A stretch of 64,000 nt of DNA from CALBPI01 sp038521865 (lineage in GTDB: Bacteria; Pseudomonadota; Gammaproteobacteria; Steroidobacterales; Woeseiaceae): contig JBCBKO010000001.1 in NCBI GenBank assembly GCA_038521865.1, positions 186,001 to 250,000 on the forward strand. Reading direction: 5' to 3'. The translations under genes and the position numbers were made by a program. How positions within the stretch are numbered: the first letter of the stretch is position 1; each line of letters begins with the position of its first letter. Positions 44,990-52,454 of the stretch are shown here, piece by piece. The notes beneath the pieces are model-generated. The model did not search any database. It saw only the letters and a list, made by a program, of their open reading frames with translations, and was not told the origin of the DNA.

Positions 44990-45837
44990 ACATTGGAAAC
45001 ATCAGTGTCGGACTCGATCAACCGTTTTTCCTGATTGCAGGAAACTGTGTGGTTGAAAATGAGAAGACGACCTTTGAAACAGCGACGCGTCTGAAGGCAA
45101 TGACCGAGGAACTGGGCATTGCGCTGATCTACAAATCCTCATTCGACAAAGCGAATCGCAGCTCGGCCTCGAGCTATCGTGGCCCCGGGATGGCCGAGGG
45201 GCTGGAAATACTTTCCAAAGTGCGGCGCGAGCTTCAGCTACCCGTGCTAACTGACGTGCATGAAGACACGCCCTTTGACGAAGTGGCAGAGGTTGTGGAC
45301 GTTATGCAAACGCCTGCGTTTTTGTGCCGTCAGACCAACTTCATCCTGAACGTCTGCAAACAGGGCATCGCGGTCAACATCAAAAAGGGCCAGTTTCTTT
45401 CTCCCTGGGAGATGGACAACGTTGTTGAGAAAGCCAGGTCCACCGGTAACGAGAAAATCATGGTGTGCGAGCGCGGGTTCACCTTTGGCTACAACAACCT
45501 GATCTCGGATATGCGATCACTGGCCATCATGCGTCGAACCGGCGCGCCGGTGGTTTTCGATGCCACCCACTCGGTACAGTTGCCTGGTGGCAAGGGTACC
45601 GCGTCCGGTGGACAGCGTGAGTTTGTGCCCGTATTGGCGCGCGCAGCGGTGGCGACCGGTGTTGCGGGGGTCTTTATGGAGACACATCCGAATCCGGATG
45701 AAGCGCTCTCGGATGGACCGAACGCCTGGCCACTCGATCACATGCGAGATTTGCTGGCGCAGCTGAAGCGAATTGACGAGACCGTGAAGTCGGCACCGTT
45801 TGCCGAGTCTCAGTTTGGCCTTGGGGAGCCCGAATGA
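44986..45837 (+). CDS. kdsA: 3-deoxy-8-phosphooctulonate synthase (KDO-8-P synthase)
   Basis: 283 residues, near the E. coli length (284). Condenses phosphoenolpyruvate with arabinose-5-phosphate, supplying KDO for the lipopolysaccharide core. Motifs: FLIAGNCVVEN, YKSSFDKANRSS, PVLTDVHE and VFDATHSVQLPGG. GTG start with GTGA overlap with pyrG; its stop overlaps eno (ATGA). The pyrG-kdsA link makes sense because KDO is activated with CTP. Confidence 0.96.
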   Translation: MNIGNISVGLDQPFFLIAGNCVVENEKTTFETATRLKAMTEELGIALIYKSSFDKANRSSASSYRGPGMAEGLEILSKVRRELQLPVLTDVHEDTPFDEVAEVVDVMQTPAFLCRQTNFILNVCKQGIAVNIKKGQFLSPWEMDNVVEKARSTGNEKIMVCERGFTFGYNNLISDMRSLAIMRRTGAPVVFDATHSVQLPGGKGTASGGQREFVPVLARAAVATGVAGVFMETHPNPDEALSDGPNAWPLDHMRDLLAQLKRIDETVKSAPFAESQFGLGEPE

Positions 45838-47132
45838 GTGATATCAATAACACCACCATCAAGCTCATCGCCGGGAGAGAGATTCTCGACAGCCGCGGCA
45901 ATCCAACCGTAGAGGCCGAGGTATGGCTTCAGGACGGCAGCTATGGGCGCGCAGGCGTACCTTCGGGGGCTTCCACAGGTTCACGTGAGGCGGTGGAGTT
46001 GCGTGACGGTGATCCCGCGCGCTACCTCGGCAAGGGCGTTCTGAACGCGGTCGCCTCGGTCAACGGCGAGTTGCGTGAGCTGTTGGTGGGAAAAGATGCT
46101 GGAGATCAGGCTGCATTGGACGGCGCGATGATCGAACTGGACGGCACACCCAACAAATCGAGACTGGGCGCCAACGCATTGCTCGCGGTTTCACTGGCAT
46201 CGGCGAGAGCGGTGTCGATAAGTCGACAACTACCGCTATTTCGTACGCTCGGGGCTGGCGTTGATATGCCAGTGCCAATGATGAACATCATTAACGGCGG
46301 TGCGCATGCAGACAACAGCGTCGACATCCAGGAGTTCATGATTCTTCCAGTGGGGTTTGACCGGTTCAGCGAAGCCCTGCGTTGCGGTGCGGAGGTGTTC
46401 CATCACTTAAAGTCCGTCCTGGCGGATGCGGGTATGAATACAGCGGTCGGTGACGAAGGCGGGTTTGCGCCGAATCTCCCATCCAACAGGGAAGCGTTGA
46501 CCACGATCATGACCGCGATCGAGCGAGCGGGCTACAAGCCTGGTGAACAGGTTTACCTCGGGTTGGATGTGGCGAGCTCCGAGTTCTTTGACGCGGGTGT
46601 GTACCGCCTCTCATCGGAGAATCGCGACTTTGATGCCGACGGATTTTCCGACTATCTCTCCGGTCTTTGCGACGCGTTCCCGATCATCAGTATTGAGGAC
46701 GGCATGGATGAATCGGATTGGGATGGATGGGCGACGCTGACTCGTAAACTCGGCGATCGAGTGCAATTGGTCGGTGATGATTTGTTTGTGACCAACACAG
46801 AGATTCTCTCAAGAGGCATTCGTGATTCGATCGCCAACTCAATCCTCATTAAACCGAACCAGATTGGCACGCTGACGGAGACTCAGGCAGCGATCAATAT
46901 GGCGATTGACGCGGAGTACACAGCGGTTGTTTCGCACCGTTCCGGTGAGACCGCCGACGCTACGATCGCCGATCTTGCGGTTGGATCGCGTGCGACCCAG
47001 ATCAAGACAGGCTCGTTGTCGCGTTCTGATCGGATTTCGAAGTACAATCAGTTGCTGAGGATCGAATCGCTGTTAGGCGAGAGCGCGCAATACGACGCAC
47101 GGAGTGCCTTTCCGCGAGCCGTAAGCCTGTAA
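45834..47132 (+). CDS. eno: Enolase
   Basis: 432 residues, identical in length to E. coli enolase. Converts 2-phosphoglycerate to phosphoenolpyruvate, a KdsA substrate. Motifs: GREILDSRGNPTVEAEV, GVPSGASTGSREA, GDEGGFAPNL, SIEDGMDESDW, and ILIKPNQIGTLTET. The order pyrG-kdsA-eno-ftsB is conserved in many proteobacteria. Confidence 0.97.
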   Translation: MSDINNTTIKLIAGREILDSRGNPTVEAEVWLQDGSYGRAGVPSGASTGSREAVELRDGDPARYLGKGVLNAVASVNGELRELLVGKDAGDQAALDGAMIELDGTPNKSRLGANALLAVSLASARAVSISRQLPLFRTLGAGVDMPVPMMNIINGGAHADNSVDIQEFMILPVGFDRFSEALRCGAEVFHHLKSVLADAGMNTAVGDEGGFAPNLPSNREALTTIMTAIERAGYKPGEQVYLGLDVASSEFFDAGVYRLSSENRDFDADGFSDYLSGLCDAFPIISIEDGMDESDWDGWATLTRKLGDRVQLVGDDLFVTNTEILSRGIRDSIANSILIKPNQIGTLTETQAAINMAIDAEYTAVVSHRSGETADATIADLAVGSRATQIKTGSLSRSDRISKYNQLLRIESLLGESAQYDARSAFPRAVSL

Positions 47133-47220
47133 CTTTGCCGACTACTTCGTTGATCTGCGTTAACGCATGGGAAATCTCTCTTTGACCGGACTTGCGGCAC
47201 AATCGGAATCGAGCTGGGGA

Positions 47221-47496
47221 ATGAACCTGCTGCTGGCGTTGCTGATGCTACTCCTGGTCTCGACGCTGGCCGTTTTGTTGTTGTCTGCGGATGGTCTGCG
47301 CCGAACGCAACGACTGCAGGCCGAAGTCTCACAGACGCGACAGGAGATCAGCGCGTTGCAGGCTCGAAACGCAGCGCTATCCGGCGAAGTCAAGAATCTG
47401 AAGCATGGTCTTGAGGCCGCCGAAGAGCGAGCGCGCTCCGACCTCGGACTGATCTCTGAAAACGAGTCGTTCTACCAGATCGTCGCGTCTGACTGA
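47221..47496 (+). CDS. ftsB: Cell division protein FtsB
   Basis: 91 residues if started at ATG 47221, or 109 from ATG 47167. I prefer 47221 because the membrane helix then follows the initiator, as in FtsB, although its GGGGA site is very close to the ATG. One membrane segment (LLLALLMLLLVSTLAVLLL), a leucine-zipper-like coiled coil (LQAEVSQTRQEISALQ), then the family C-terminus EERARSDLGLI and ENESFYQIV. It forms the FtsQBL divisome complex. Normally ispD follows; here truD does. Confidence 0.88.
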   Translation: MNLLLALLMLLLVSTLAVLLLSADGLRRTQRLQAEVSQTRQEISALQARNAALSGEVKNLKHGLEAAEERARSDLGLISENESFYQIVASD

Positions 47497-47498
47497 TC

Positions 47499-48512
47499 TT
47501 GCACGATTCTTCTCCCTGGCCGGTGCCTCCGGCATTGTCCGGTGTGCGTCAGTCCGCTCGTATCAAACACACCCCAGAGGACTTTCGCGTTATCGAGTTG
47601 CCCAACTGGACCCCCAGTGGCGACGGCGAACATGAGGTCTTGTGGATCCAAAAGACCGACGCCAATACAGAGTGGGTCGCACGTCAGCTTGCACGCTATG
47701 CCGAAGTCAGCGTCAAGAATGTAAGCTTTGCGGGTCGCAAGGATCGAGCGGCGGTGACAGATCAGTGGTTCAGTGTGCAAGTCCCTGGACGGTCTGTGGA
47801 CTGGTCCGATTTCTCAGTAGCCGGTGTGCAAATTCAGTCGACAGCACGGCATAACCGCAAGATTCGTACTGGCGCTTTGCGAGGCAACCGCTTCGAGGTG
47901 CGGCTACGAGAGATGGGTCATGCTCCCGATCCGGAGTTGATCGTGGCGATCGCTCAGGGTGTGCCGAACTACTTCGGCGCGCAGCGCTTTGGACGAGGCT
48001 TCAGCAACCTCGATGCAGCCGAAGGACTAGCCAACGGGCGGCGCCTTCGGCGCAATGAGCGCAGCCTCGCTTTGTCTGCGGCTCGGGCTGCCATTTTCAA
48101 CAGTGTCCTCGCTATTCGTGTTCAAGCGCAAACCTGGGATACCCCTCTGGATGGTGATGTTGTTCAGCTCGAGGGGAGCAATAGCGTTTTTGCCGTCGAA
48201 TCGGATGCGCTCGATGACGTGAAGCGTCGCGCGGAGCAACGAGATTTGCATCCAACCGGCCCGCTTTACGGGCGCGGCGATACGGGTGTCCAATCTGACG
48301 CGATGCAGCTTGAGGCGAAGGTGATCGAAGACTGCGCGAAATGGGCGTCGGCCGCGGAACGCGGCGGTGCGAAAGCGGGCCGGCGCAGTTTGCGTGTCGT
48401 GCCGCATGACTTTAGCTGTGAATACACGAACGAGACTGCACATCTCACGTTCGAGCTGCCCGCAGGCAGTTTTGCGACGGCGTTATTGAACGAGCTGGTT
48501 TTGCCAGATTAG
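47499..48512 (+). CDS. truD: tRNA pseudouridine(13) synthase TruD
   Basis: A 337-residue enzyme that isomerises U13 of tRNA(Glu). The catalytic Asp is at about residue 82 in FAGRKDRAA. PEDFRVIELP at the N-terminus and NYFGAQRFGR in the centre are diagnostic. Begins with TTG 47499, two bases after ftsB; no better start is near. ispD and ispF, which commonly lie between ftsB and truD, are absent. Confidence 0.93.
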   Translation: MHDSSPWPVPPALSGVRQSARIKHTPEDFRVIELPNWTPSGDGEHEVLWIQKTDANTEWVARQLARYAEVSVKNVSFAGRKDRAAVTDQWFSVQVPGRSVDWSDFSVAGVQIQSTARHNRKIRTGALRGNRFEVRLREMGHAPDPELIVAIAQGVPNYFGAQRFGRGFSNLDAAEGLANGRRLRRNERSLALSAARAAIFNSVLAIRVQAQTWDTPLDGDVVQLEGSNSVFAVESDALDDVKRRAEQRDLHPTGPLYGRGDTGVQSDAMQLEAKVIEDCAKWASAAERGGAKAGRRSLRVVPHDFSCEYTNETAHLTFELPAGSFATALLNELVLPD

Positions 48513-49048
48513 CGCAGGAGCACGTAAACAGCACCACTGCCGCCGTCGACCTGCCTTGCGGAGGTGAACGCAGCCACTCGATCGTCACGCCTCAGCCAGC
48601 CGTCAACATTACCTTTCAATTGCGGACCACGATGTCCAGACCCTAGTCCTTTGCCGTGGATGACCCGCACACATCGCCAGTGGTGATACTCACAATCCGC
48701 CATGAAGTCGCGCATGACTTCCTTGGCTTCGCGGACAGTGTATCCGTGCAAATCGATCTCGGCTTCGACTCGAAAATGTCCTCGCGAGAGCTTGCGCAGC
48801 ACGCGCTCGCCAACTTCCGGGCGTCGGTAGCGCAGCGCATCGCCGTTGCGCCATTCCATGGTCTCGATATCGGCGTTGAGACTTTCCTGGAGTACGTCGG
48901 CTTCGTCCCGCCGACGCATGGTCGCGCGGGGCGAGGGTGGCGGCCTGCGCGAGTGCTCTACAGGCTTCTTCTTTAACGGTCGCGCGTCACTAACCGCCTG
49001 GCGAAACAGGTCGGTATCGTTGTCAGGCTGGCTCACATCGTCACTCAT
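48509..49048 (-). CDS. Smr-domain protein (SmrA/SmrB-like)
   Basis: 179 residues. The N-terminal 80 are charged and probably disordered. The C-terminal Smr domain (about 95-178) has the two hallmark motifs DLHGYTV and IHGKGLGS. In E. coli SmrB cleaves mRNA at collided ribosomes and SmrA is related; which this corresponds to cannot be settled by eye. It lies antisense between truD and pcm, where surE often occurs, and overlaps the truD end by 4 bases. Confidence 0.85.
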   Translation of the reverse strand: MSDDVSQPDNDTDLFRQAVSDARPLKKKPVEHSRRPPPSPRATMRRRDEADVLQESLNADIETMEWRNGDALRYRRPEVGERVLRKLSRGHFRVEAEIDLHGYTVREAKEVMRDFMADCEYHHWRCVRVIHGKGLGSGHRGPQLKGNVDGWLRRDDRVAAFTSARQVDGGSGAVYVLLR

Positions 49049-49213
49049 CAGGGTGCTCCCAGTGATCTCGTTCGAGCATACGTCTTTGATGGATGCGTTA
49101 AAAGTGCTCCGGTCGCTACTCGGTATGCCAACGATTGCGTATCATTTCGTCCCGATGTCCGGAACATACAAGATAATCGAATTGCATTGTGATCTGACCG
49201 GAGCGGAGGGTCC

Positions 49214-49876
49214 ATGAGCACGACCTCCGGCATCGGCATGACCTCTGCGCGCACGCGCGAGCGGCTAGTCACGCGGCTGAAGGCGCAGGGGATCGGCAAC
49301 TCACGAGTCCTATCGCAAATTCGTGCGGTGCCGAGACATTTGTTCGTGGATGAGGCGCTAGCCAGTCGGGCCTATGAGGATACGGCCCTTCCTATCGGTC
49401 ATGGGCAAACGATCAGCCAGCCTTATATTGTCGCGCGAATGACCGAAGCACTACTCGAGGCGGGGCCGGTTGAGCAAGTTCTCGAAATCGGCACGGGCTG
49501 CGGTTACCAGACAGCGATTCTGGCGCCTTTGGTTCGTTACATTCACAGCATTGAATATGTCGGGCCGATTCTTGGCAAGACGCGCGAGCGACTCGCTGGA
49601 TTGAAGGTATACAACGTGCGATTTCGTCATGGTGACGGATGGCAGGGCTGGGCCAAACATGGTCCCTATGACGGCATCATCGTGGCCGCAGCTCCAGAGC
49701 GGATTCCGACCGCACTGCTCGAACAACTCGCTGTCGGCGGCAGATTGGTGCTGCCGTTGGGGCCGGCGCGTGATCAGCGCCTGATGCGAATTACGCGTGG
49801 TGAGGAGGGCTACTCGCAGGAGGATCTCGGACCCGCGAGTTTTGTGCCATTAGTCAAATCGGCGGATGCTCGCTGA
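49214..49876 (+). CDS. pcm: Protein-L-isoaspartate O-methyltransferase
   Basis: A 220-residue SAM-dependent enzyme that starts repair of isoaspartyl residues in aged proteins. Motif I is EIGTGCGYQTAIL, with the upstream GHGQTISQPYIVARM active-site segment and the later PYDGIIVAAAPERIP. GGAGGG lies just before the ATG. The upstream 165-base gap holds GATAAT- and TATCAT-like elements but no promoter I would defend. Shares one base with the next gene. Confidence 0.94.
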   Translation: MSTTSGIGMTSARTRERLVTRLKAQGIGNSRVLSQIRAVPRHLFVDEALASRAYEDTALPIGHGQTISQPYIVARMTEALLEAGPVEQVLEIGTGCGYQTAILAPLVRYIHSIEYVGPILGKTRERLAGLKVYNVRFRHGDGWQGWAKHGPYDGIIVAAAPERIPTALLEQLAVGGRLVLPLGPARDQRLMRITRGEEGYSQEDLGPASFVPLVKSADAR

Positions 49877-50457
49877 TGCGGCTGTTTACGTCGCTATATG
49901 ACTGGGTGCTCGCACGCGCTCAGCACCCCCAAGCGACCTATTGGCTTGCAGGTTTGAGTTTCGCAGAGTCCTCTTTTTTTCCGGTGCCACCCGATGTGAT
50001 GCTGGCACCAATGGTCCTGGCGCAGCGCGCCCGCGCATTCAGACTGGCCGCACTGACCACCATCGCGTCGGTAGCCGGTGGGCTTGTCGGCTATTTGATC
50101 GGTGTGTTCGTACTTGGATCGATCGAACCCTGGTTGCTCACGTCGTCTTACGCCGAGGCCTACACCCAGGCGCGTGTCTGGTTCGCTGAATATGGAATCT
50201 GGGTGGTATTTGTCGCCGGTTTCTCCCCGATTCCATACAAGATTTTCACGATTGGCGCTGGTGCGGCAGCCATGAACCTGCCTTTGTTCGTGTTGGCGTC
50301 AGCTGTCGGCAGAGGTGCGAGATTTTTTCTGGTTGCGGGTTTGATTTACCTCGGTGGTGACGCCGCTGCTGCCAATCTTCGTCGTTATGTGGATACGATC
50401 GGCTGGGTTGTTGTCCTATTGGTGGCGGGAGGACTGGCATGGTATTTCGTGCACTGA
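49876..50457 (+). CDS. YqaA/DedA-like (VTT-domain) membrane protein
   Basis: A 193-residue inner-membrane protein with about four or five hydrophobic segments. The SNARE-associated/VTT pattern is seen in FAESSFFPVPPDVMLAPMVL and in AGFSPIPYKIFTIGAGAAAM, as in YqaA and the DedA family. DedA proteins are implicated in lipid flipping and proton homeostasis; YqaA itself is uncharacterised. Placed between pcm and nlpD as in several gammaproteobacteria; overlaps nlpD by 19 bases. Confidence 0.85.
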   Translation: MRLFTSLYDWVLARAQHPQATYWLAGLSFAESSFFPVPPDVMLAPMVLAQRARAFRLAALTTIASVAGGLVGYLIGVFVLGSIEPWLLTSSYAEAYTQARVWFAEYGIWVVFVAGFSPIPYKIFTIGAGAAAMNLPLFVLASAVGRGARFFLVAGLIYLGGDAAAANLRRYVDTIGWVVVLLVAGGLAWYFVH

Positions 50458-51125
50458 TCCTGGCTGCGCTAGTGGCTCTGGGTGGGTGTGCTGGCAGCTG
50501 GGATACCAGAAGCAATAAATCGGGAAACTCGAGCCGAGGGCAAAGCGCGCCGAACACGGGGATCTACGTTGTCAGGCCGGGTGACACTTTCTACAGCATC
50601 GCTTTCCGTTACGGCATCGCGCAGGCAGATCTTGCGCGGTGGAACCGGCTGAGCGATGTTAGCCGTATCTATCCAGGGCAAAAACTACGCCTCACGAAGC
50701 CGCCTGCAGGTCAAGTTGCATCTCCACCGAGACCGCCGGTTGTACCGGTCGCGTCGTGGCGCTGGCCGACAGACGGACGGCTCGTGGCGGAGTTTGACGT
50801 CGGTGCCAAGGTCAAACGAACGGGTGTCCTGATTGGGGGTAAGATCGGTCAGCCGATTTTTGCGTCAGCGGACGGTGAGGTCGTCTACGCAGGAAGTGGC
50901 CTCAAGGGCTATGGAAAGCTTGTGATCATCCAGCATACGCCCAATTATCTGTCGGCCTATGGCCACAACGCGGCACTCCTGGTTAACGAGGGAGATACCG
51001 TTCGTTCGGGGCAAAAAATTGCCACCATGGGTGAGACGGCCGCGCAGAAACCTCGGTTGCATTTTGAGATACGCCGTGACGGCCAACCGATCGATCCGAT
51101 GCCGCTCCTGCGAAGCGGTCGCTAG
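50439..51125 (+). CDS. nlpD: NlpD-like lipoprotein, LysM plus LytM domains (amidase activator)
   Basis: 228 residues. A lipoprotein signal ends in LGGC (Cys about 17). A LysM domain spans about 46-90 (YVVRPGDTFYSIAFRYG). The C-terminal M23/LytM domain spans about 110-225. The HxxxD zinc ligand pair of active M23 peptidases is not seen and the final HxH is reduced to RLH, so it is probably catalytically inactive, as in NlpD/EnvC activators of cell-wall amidases. Shorter than E. coli NlpD (379). rpoS does not follow. Confidence 0.85.
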   Translation: MVFRALILAALVALGGCAGSWDTRSNKSGNSSRGQSAPNTGIYVVRPGDTFYSIAFRYGIAQADLARWNRLSDVSRIYPGQKLRLTKPPAGQVASPPRPPVVPVASWRWPTDGRLVAEFDVGAKVKRTGVLIGGKIGQPIFASADGEVVYAGSGLKGYGKLVIIQHTPNYLSAYGHNAALLVNEGDTVRSGQKIATMGETAAQKPRLHFEIRRDGQPIDPMPLLRSGR

Positions 51126-51491
51126 TCAGCGAATCAGCGCCAGTACCGCGCGCCTTTCCTCCGACAGGAGCACGTTGAAGGTGCGGATCGCAGCGCCGTC
51201 GTTCATAACCTCCACACCAATTCCGGCGCGCATGAGTGGGTGCAGTACTGGCGCGGCAGGGAACACAACGCTTGAGCCTGTTGCGATCACCACAACCTCG
51301 GGGTTCAGCTCGGCGATGGCGCCGATCAACGCATCATCGAGCGATTCAACAGAATCGCAAGTCCAATCGGTCACGATTTGATCGCTCGATACGGCGAGGC
51401 TGCCTTTGTAAGCGTCATCCGCGATCCAGACTGTCGTCTCGTCATAACGTCGGATGGTATGGCGTTGGAGCGATTCTCTGGCGAACTGCAT
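51126..51491 (-). CDS. Mth938-like domain protein (DUF498/NDUFAF3 family)
   Basis: 121 residues. The family's core is visible: NPEVVVIATGSSVVFP followed by IGVEVMNDGAAIRTFNVLLSE. It is a small soluble single-domain protein. Mitochondrial relatives (NDUFAF3) help assemble complex I; the bacterial function is unknown. Convergent with nlpD (adjacent stops) and divergent from the next gene, with about 30 bases between starts. Confidence 0.8.
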   Translation of the reverse strand: MQFARESLQRHTIRRYDETTVWIADDAYKGSLAVSSDQIVTDWTCDSVESLDDALIGAIAELNPEVVVIATGSSVVFPAAPVLHPLMRAGIGVEVMNDGAAIRTFNVLLSEERRAVLALIR

Positions 51492-51521
51492 CGGCTAATC
51501 CTGTGGCAATGAGGACGCGCA

Positions 51522-52454
51522 ATGTACACTGCGCGACCGATGAAAGAGTATGCGAACACACTGCCAGAGTCACTGCCGCCGGATGTGGTGTGTGTGATCG
51601 ATGACGGTCAGTCTCTGCGCGCACGACTGTTTCGGTCGCCTGAGTTTACAAGCTCGAGCGGTTCAAGCGGTGCGCATGCGCACGCGTTGGGCTTCTCGGA
51701 TCTATTCGAACATCACGCGGCGGCACTGACCCACCAAAGTCTTGCGCCGGAACACCCGATAGCCTGGGCGGCTTTTGCGGATTGGGTCTCATTGGCGGCC
51801 GATCTGCGTGATGTTCGCGTCAGTGGCATTCCTAAACTCCGTGAAGACGAACGTGTGGCGCTCACCACTGCGATTAACGGCTTGCTGGAAAGCGACAGTG
51901 ATCCACTGCTTGCTCAGTGTCGGTTTACACACGTCGGTGACCGGGGATTTCTCATCTCGCAGTCGCTCCCGGAACTACAATTCAGTGCGCCACGGCCGCG
52001 CGATGTTATCGGCCACCCCTTGCGTGATCATCCGATGCTTGGTCTGGATGCTGCGTTGATCAAGCGGTTGCAGACAGAAATCCAAATGACACTGCACGCA
52101 CATGCCATCAATCAGGCGCGTGCAGCTGGTTTTGAACCATTGGTCAGCGGGCTTTGGCTGTATGGCGCTGGGGTCATGCCAGGGCCCGTTGAGATGCGAC
52201 TGCCGCCCTTGCGGGTAAGCGACCCGGTTTGGCGCGCGGTTTGGCAACACGTGGGTGCAGAGGTGCGCGAAGACGCGTCGGTAGACGGCACCGTGGTGCT
52301 TGCATCCGAATCGACTCCCGAAGTGATCGCGGCATTTGATAGTGGCAGAATCAAAGAGGCCTTGCTCATCGACGACGATGGAGCTTGGCGAGTGCGTCGA
52401 CGTTCGATCTGGCGCCGTTGGGTTAACCGTGCACTAGGCAATCGAAATGGATGA
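51522..52454 (+). CDS. Conserved hypothetical protein upstream of recJ (COG4255-like)
   Basis: 310 residues, no signal peptide or membrane helix. A C-terminal basic stretch (RVRRRSIWRRWVNRAL) ends it. Recognisable blocks are THVGDRGFLISQ and SGLWLYGAGVMPG. I recall similar proteins next to recJ in other proteobacteria, sometimes labelled as phosphoglycerate-mutase-like regulators, but I see no mutase active site and do not assign a function. ATG 51522 has GAGG 7 bases upstream. Overlaps recJ by 8 bases, so expression is probably coupled. Confidence 0.7.
   Translation: MYTARPMKEYANTLPESLPPDVVCVIDDGQSLRARLFRSPEFTSSSGSSGAHAHALGFSDLFEHHAAALTHQSLAPEHPIAWAAFADWVSLAADLRDVRVSGIPKLREDERVALTTAINGLLESDSDPLLAQCRFTHVGDRGFLISQSLPELQFSAPRPRDVIGHPLRDHPMLGLDAALIKRLQTEIQMTLHAHAINQARAAGFEPLVSGLWLYGAGVMPGPVEMRLPPLRVSDPVWRAVWQHVGAEVREDASVDGTVVLASESTPEVIAAFDSGRIKEALLIDDDGAWRVRRRSIWRRWVNRALGNRNG

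Noticed and set aside
49049..49213. TATCAT and GATAAT elements in the gap before pcm as promoters
   Set aside because: Neither has a plausible -35 at 16-18 bp nor an extended -10, so the match could be chance.
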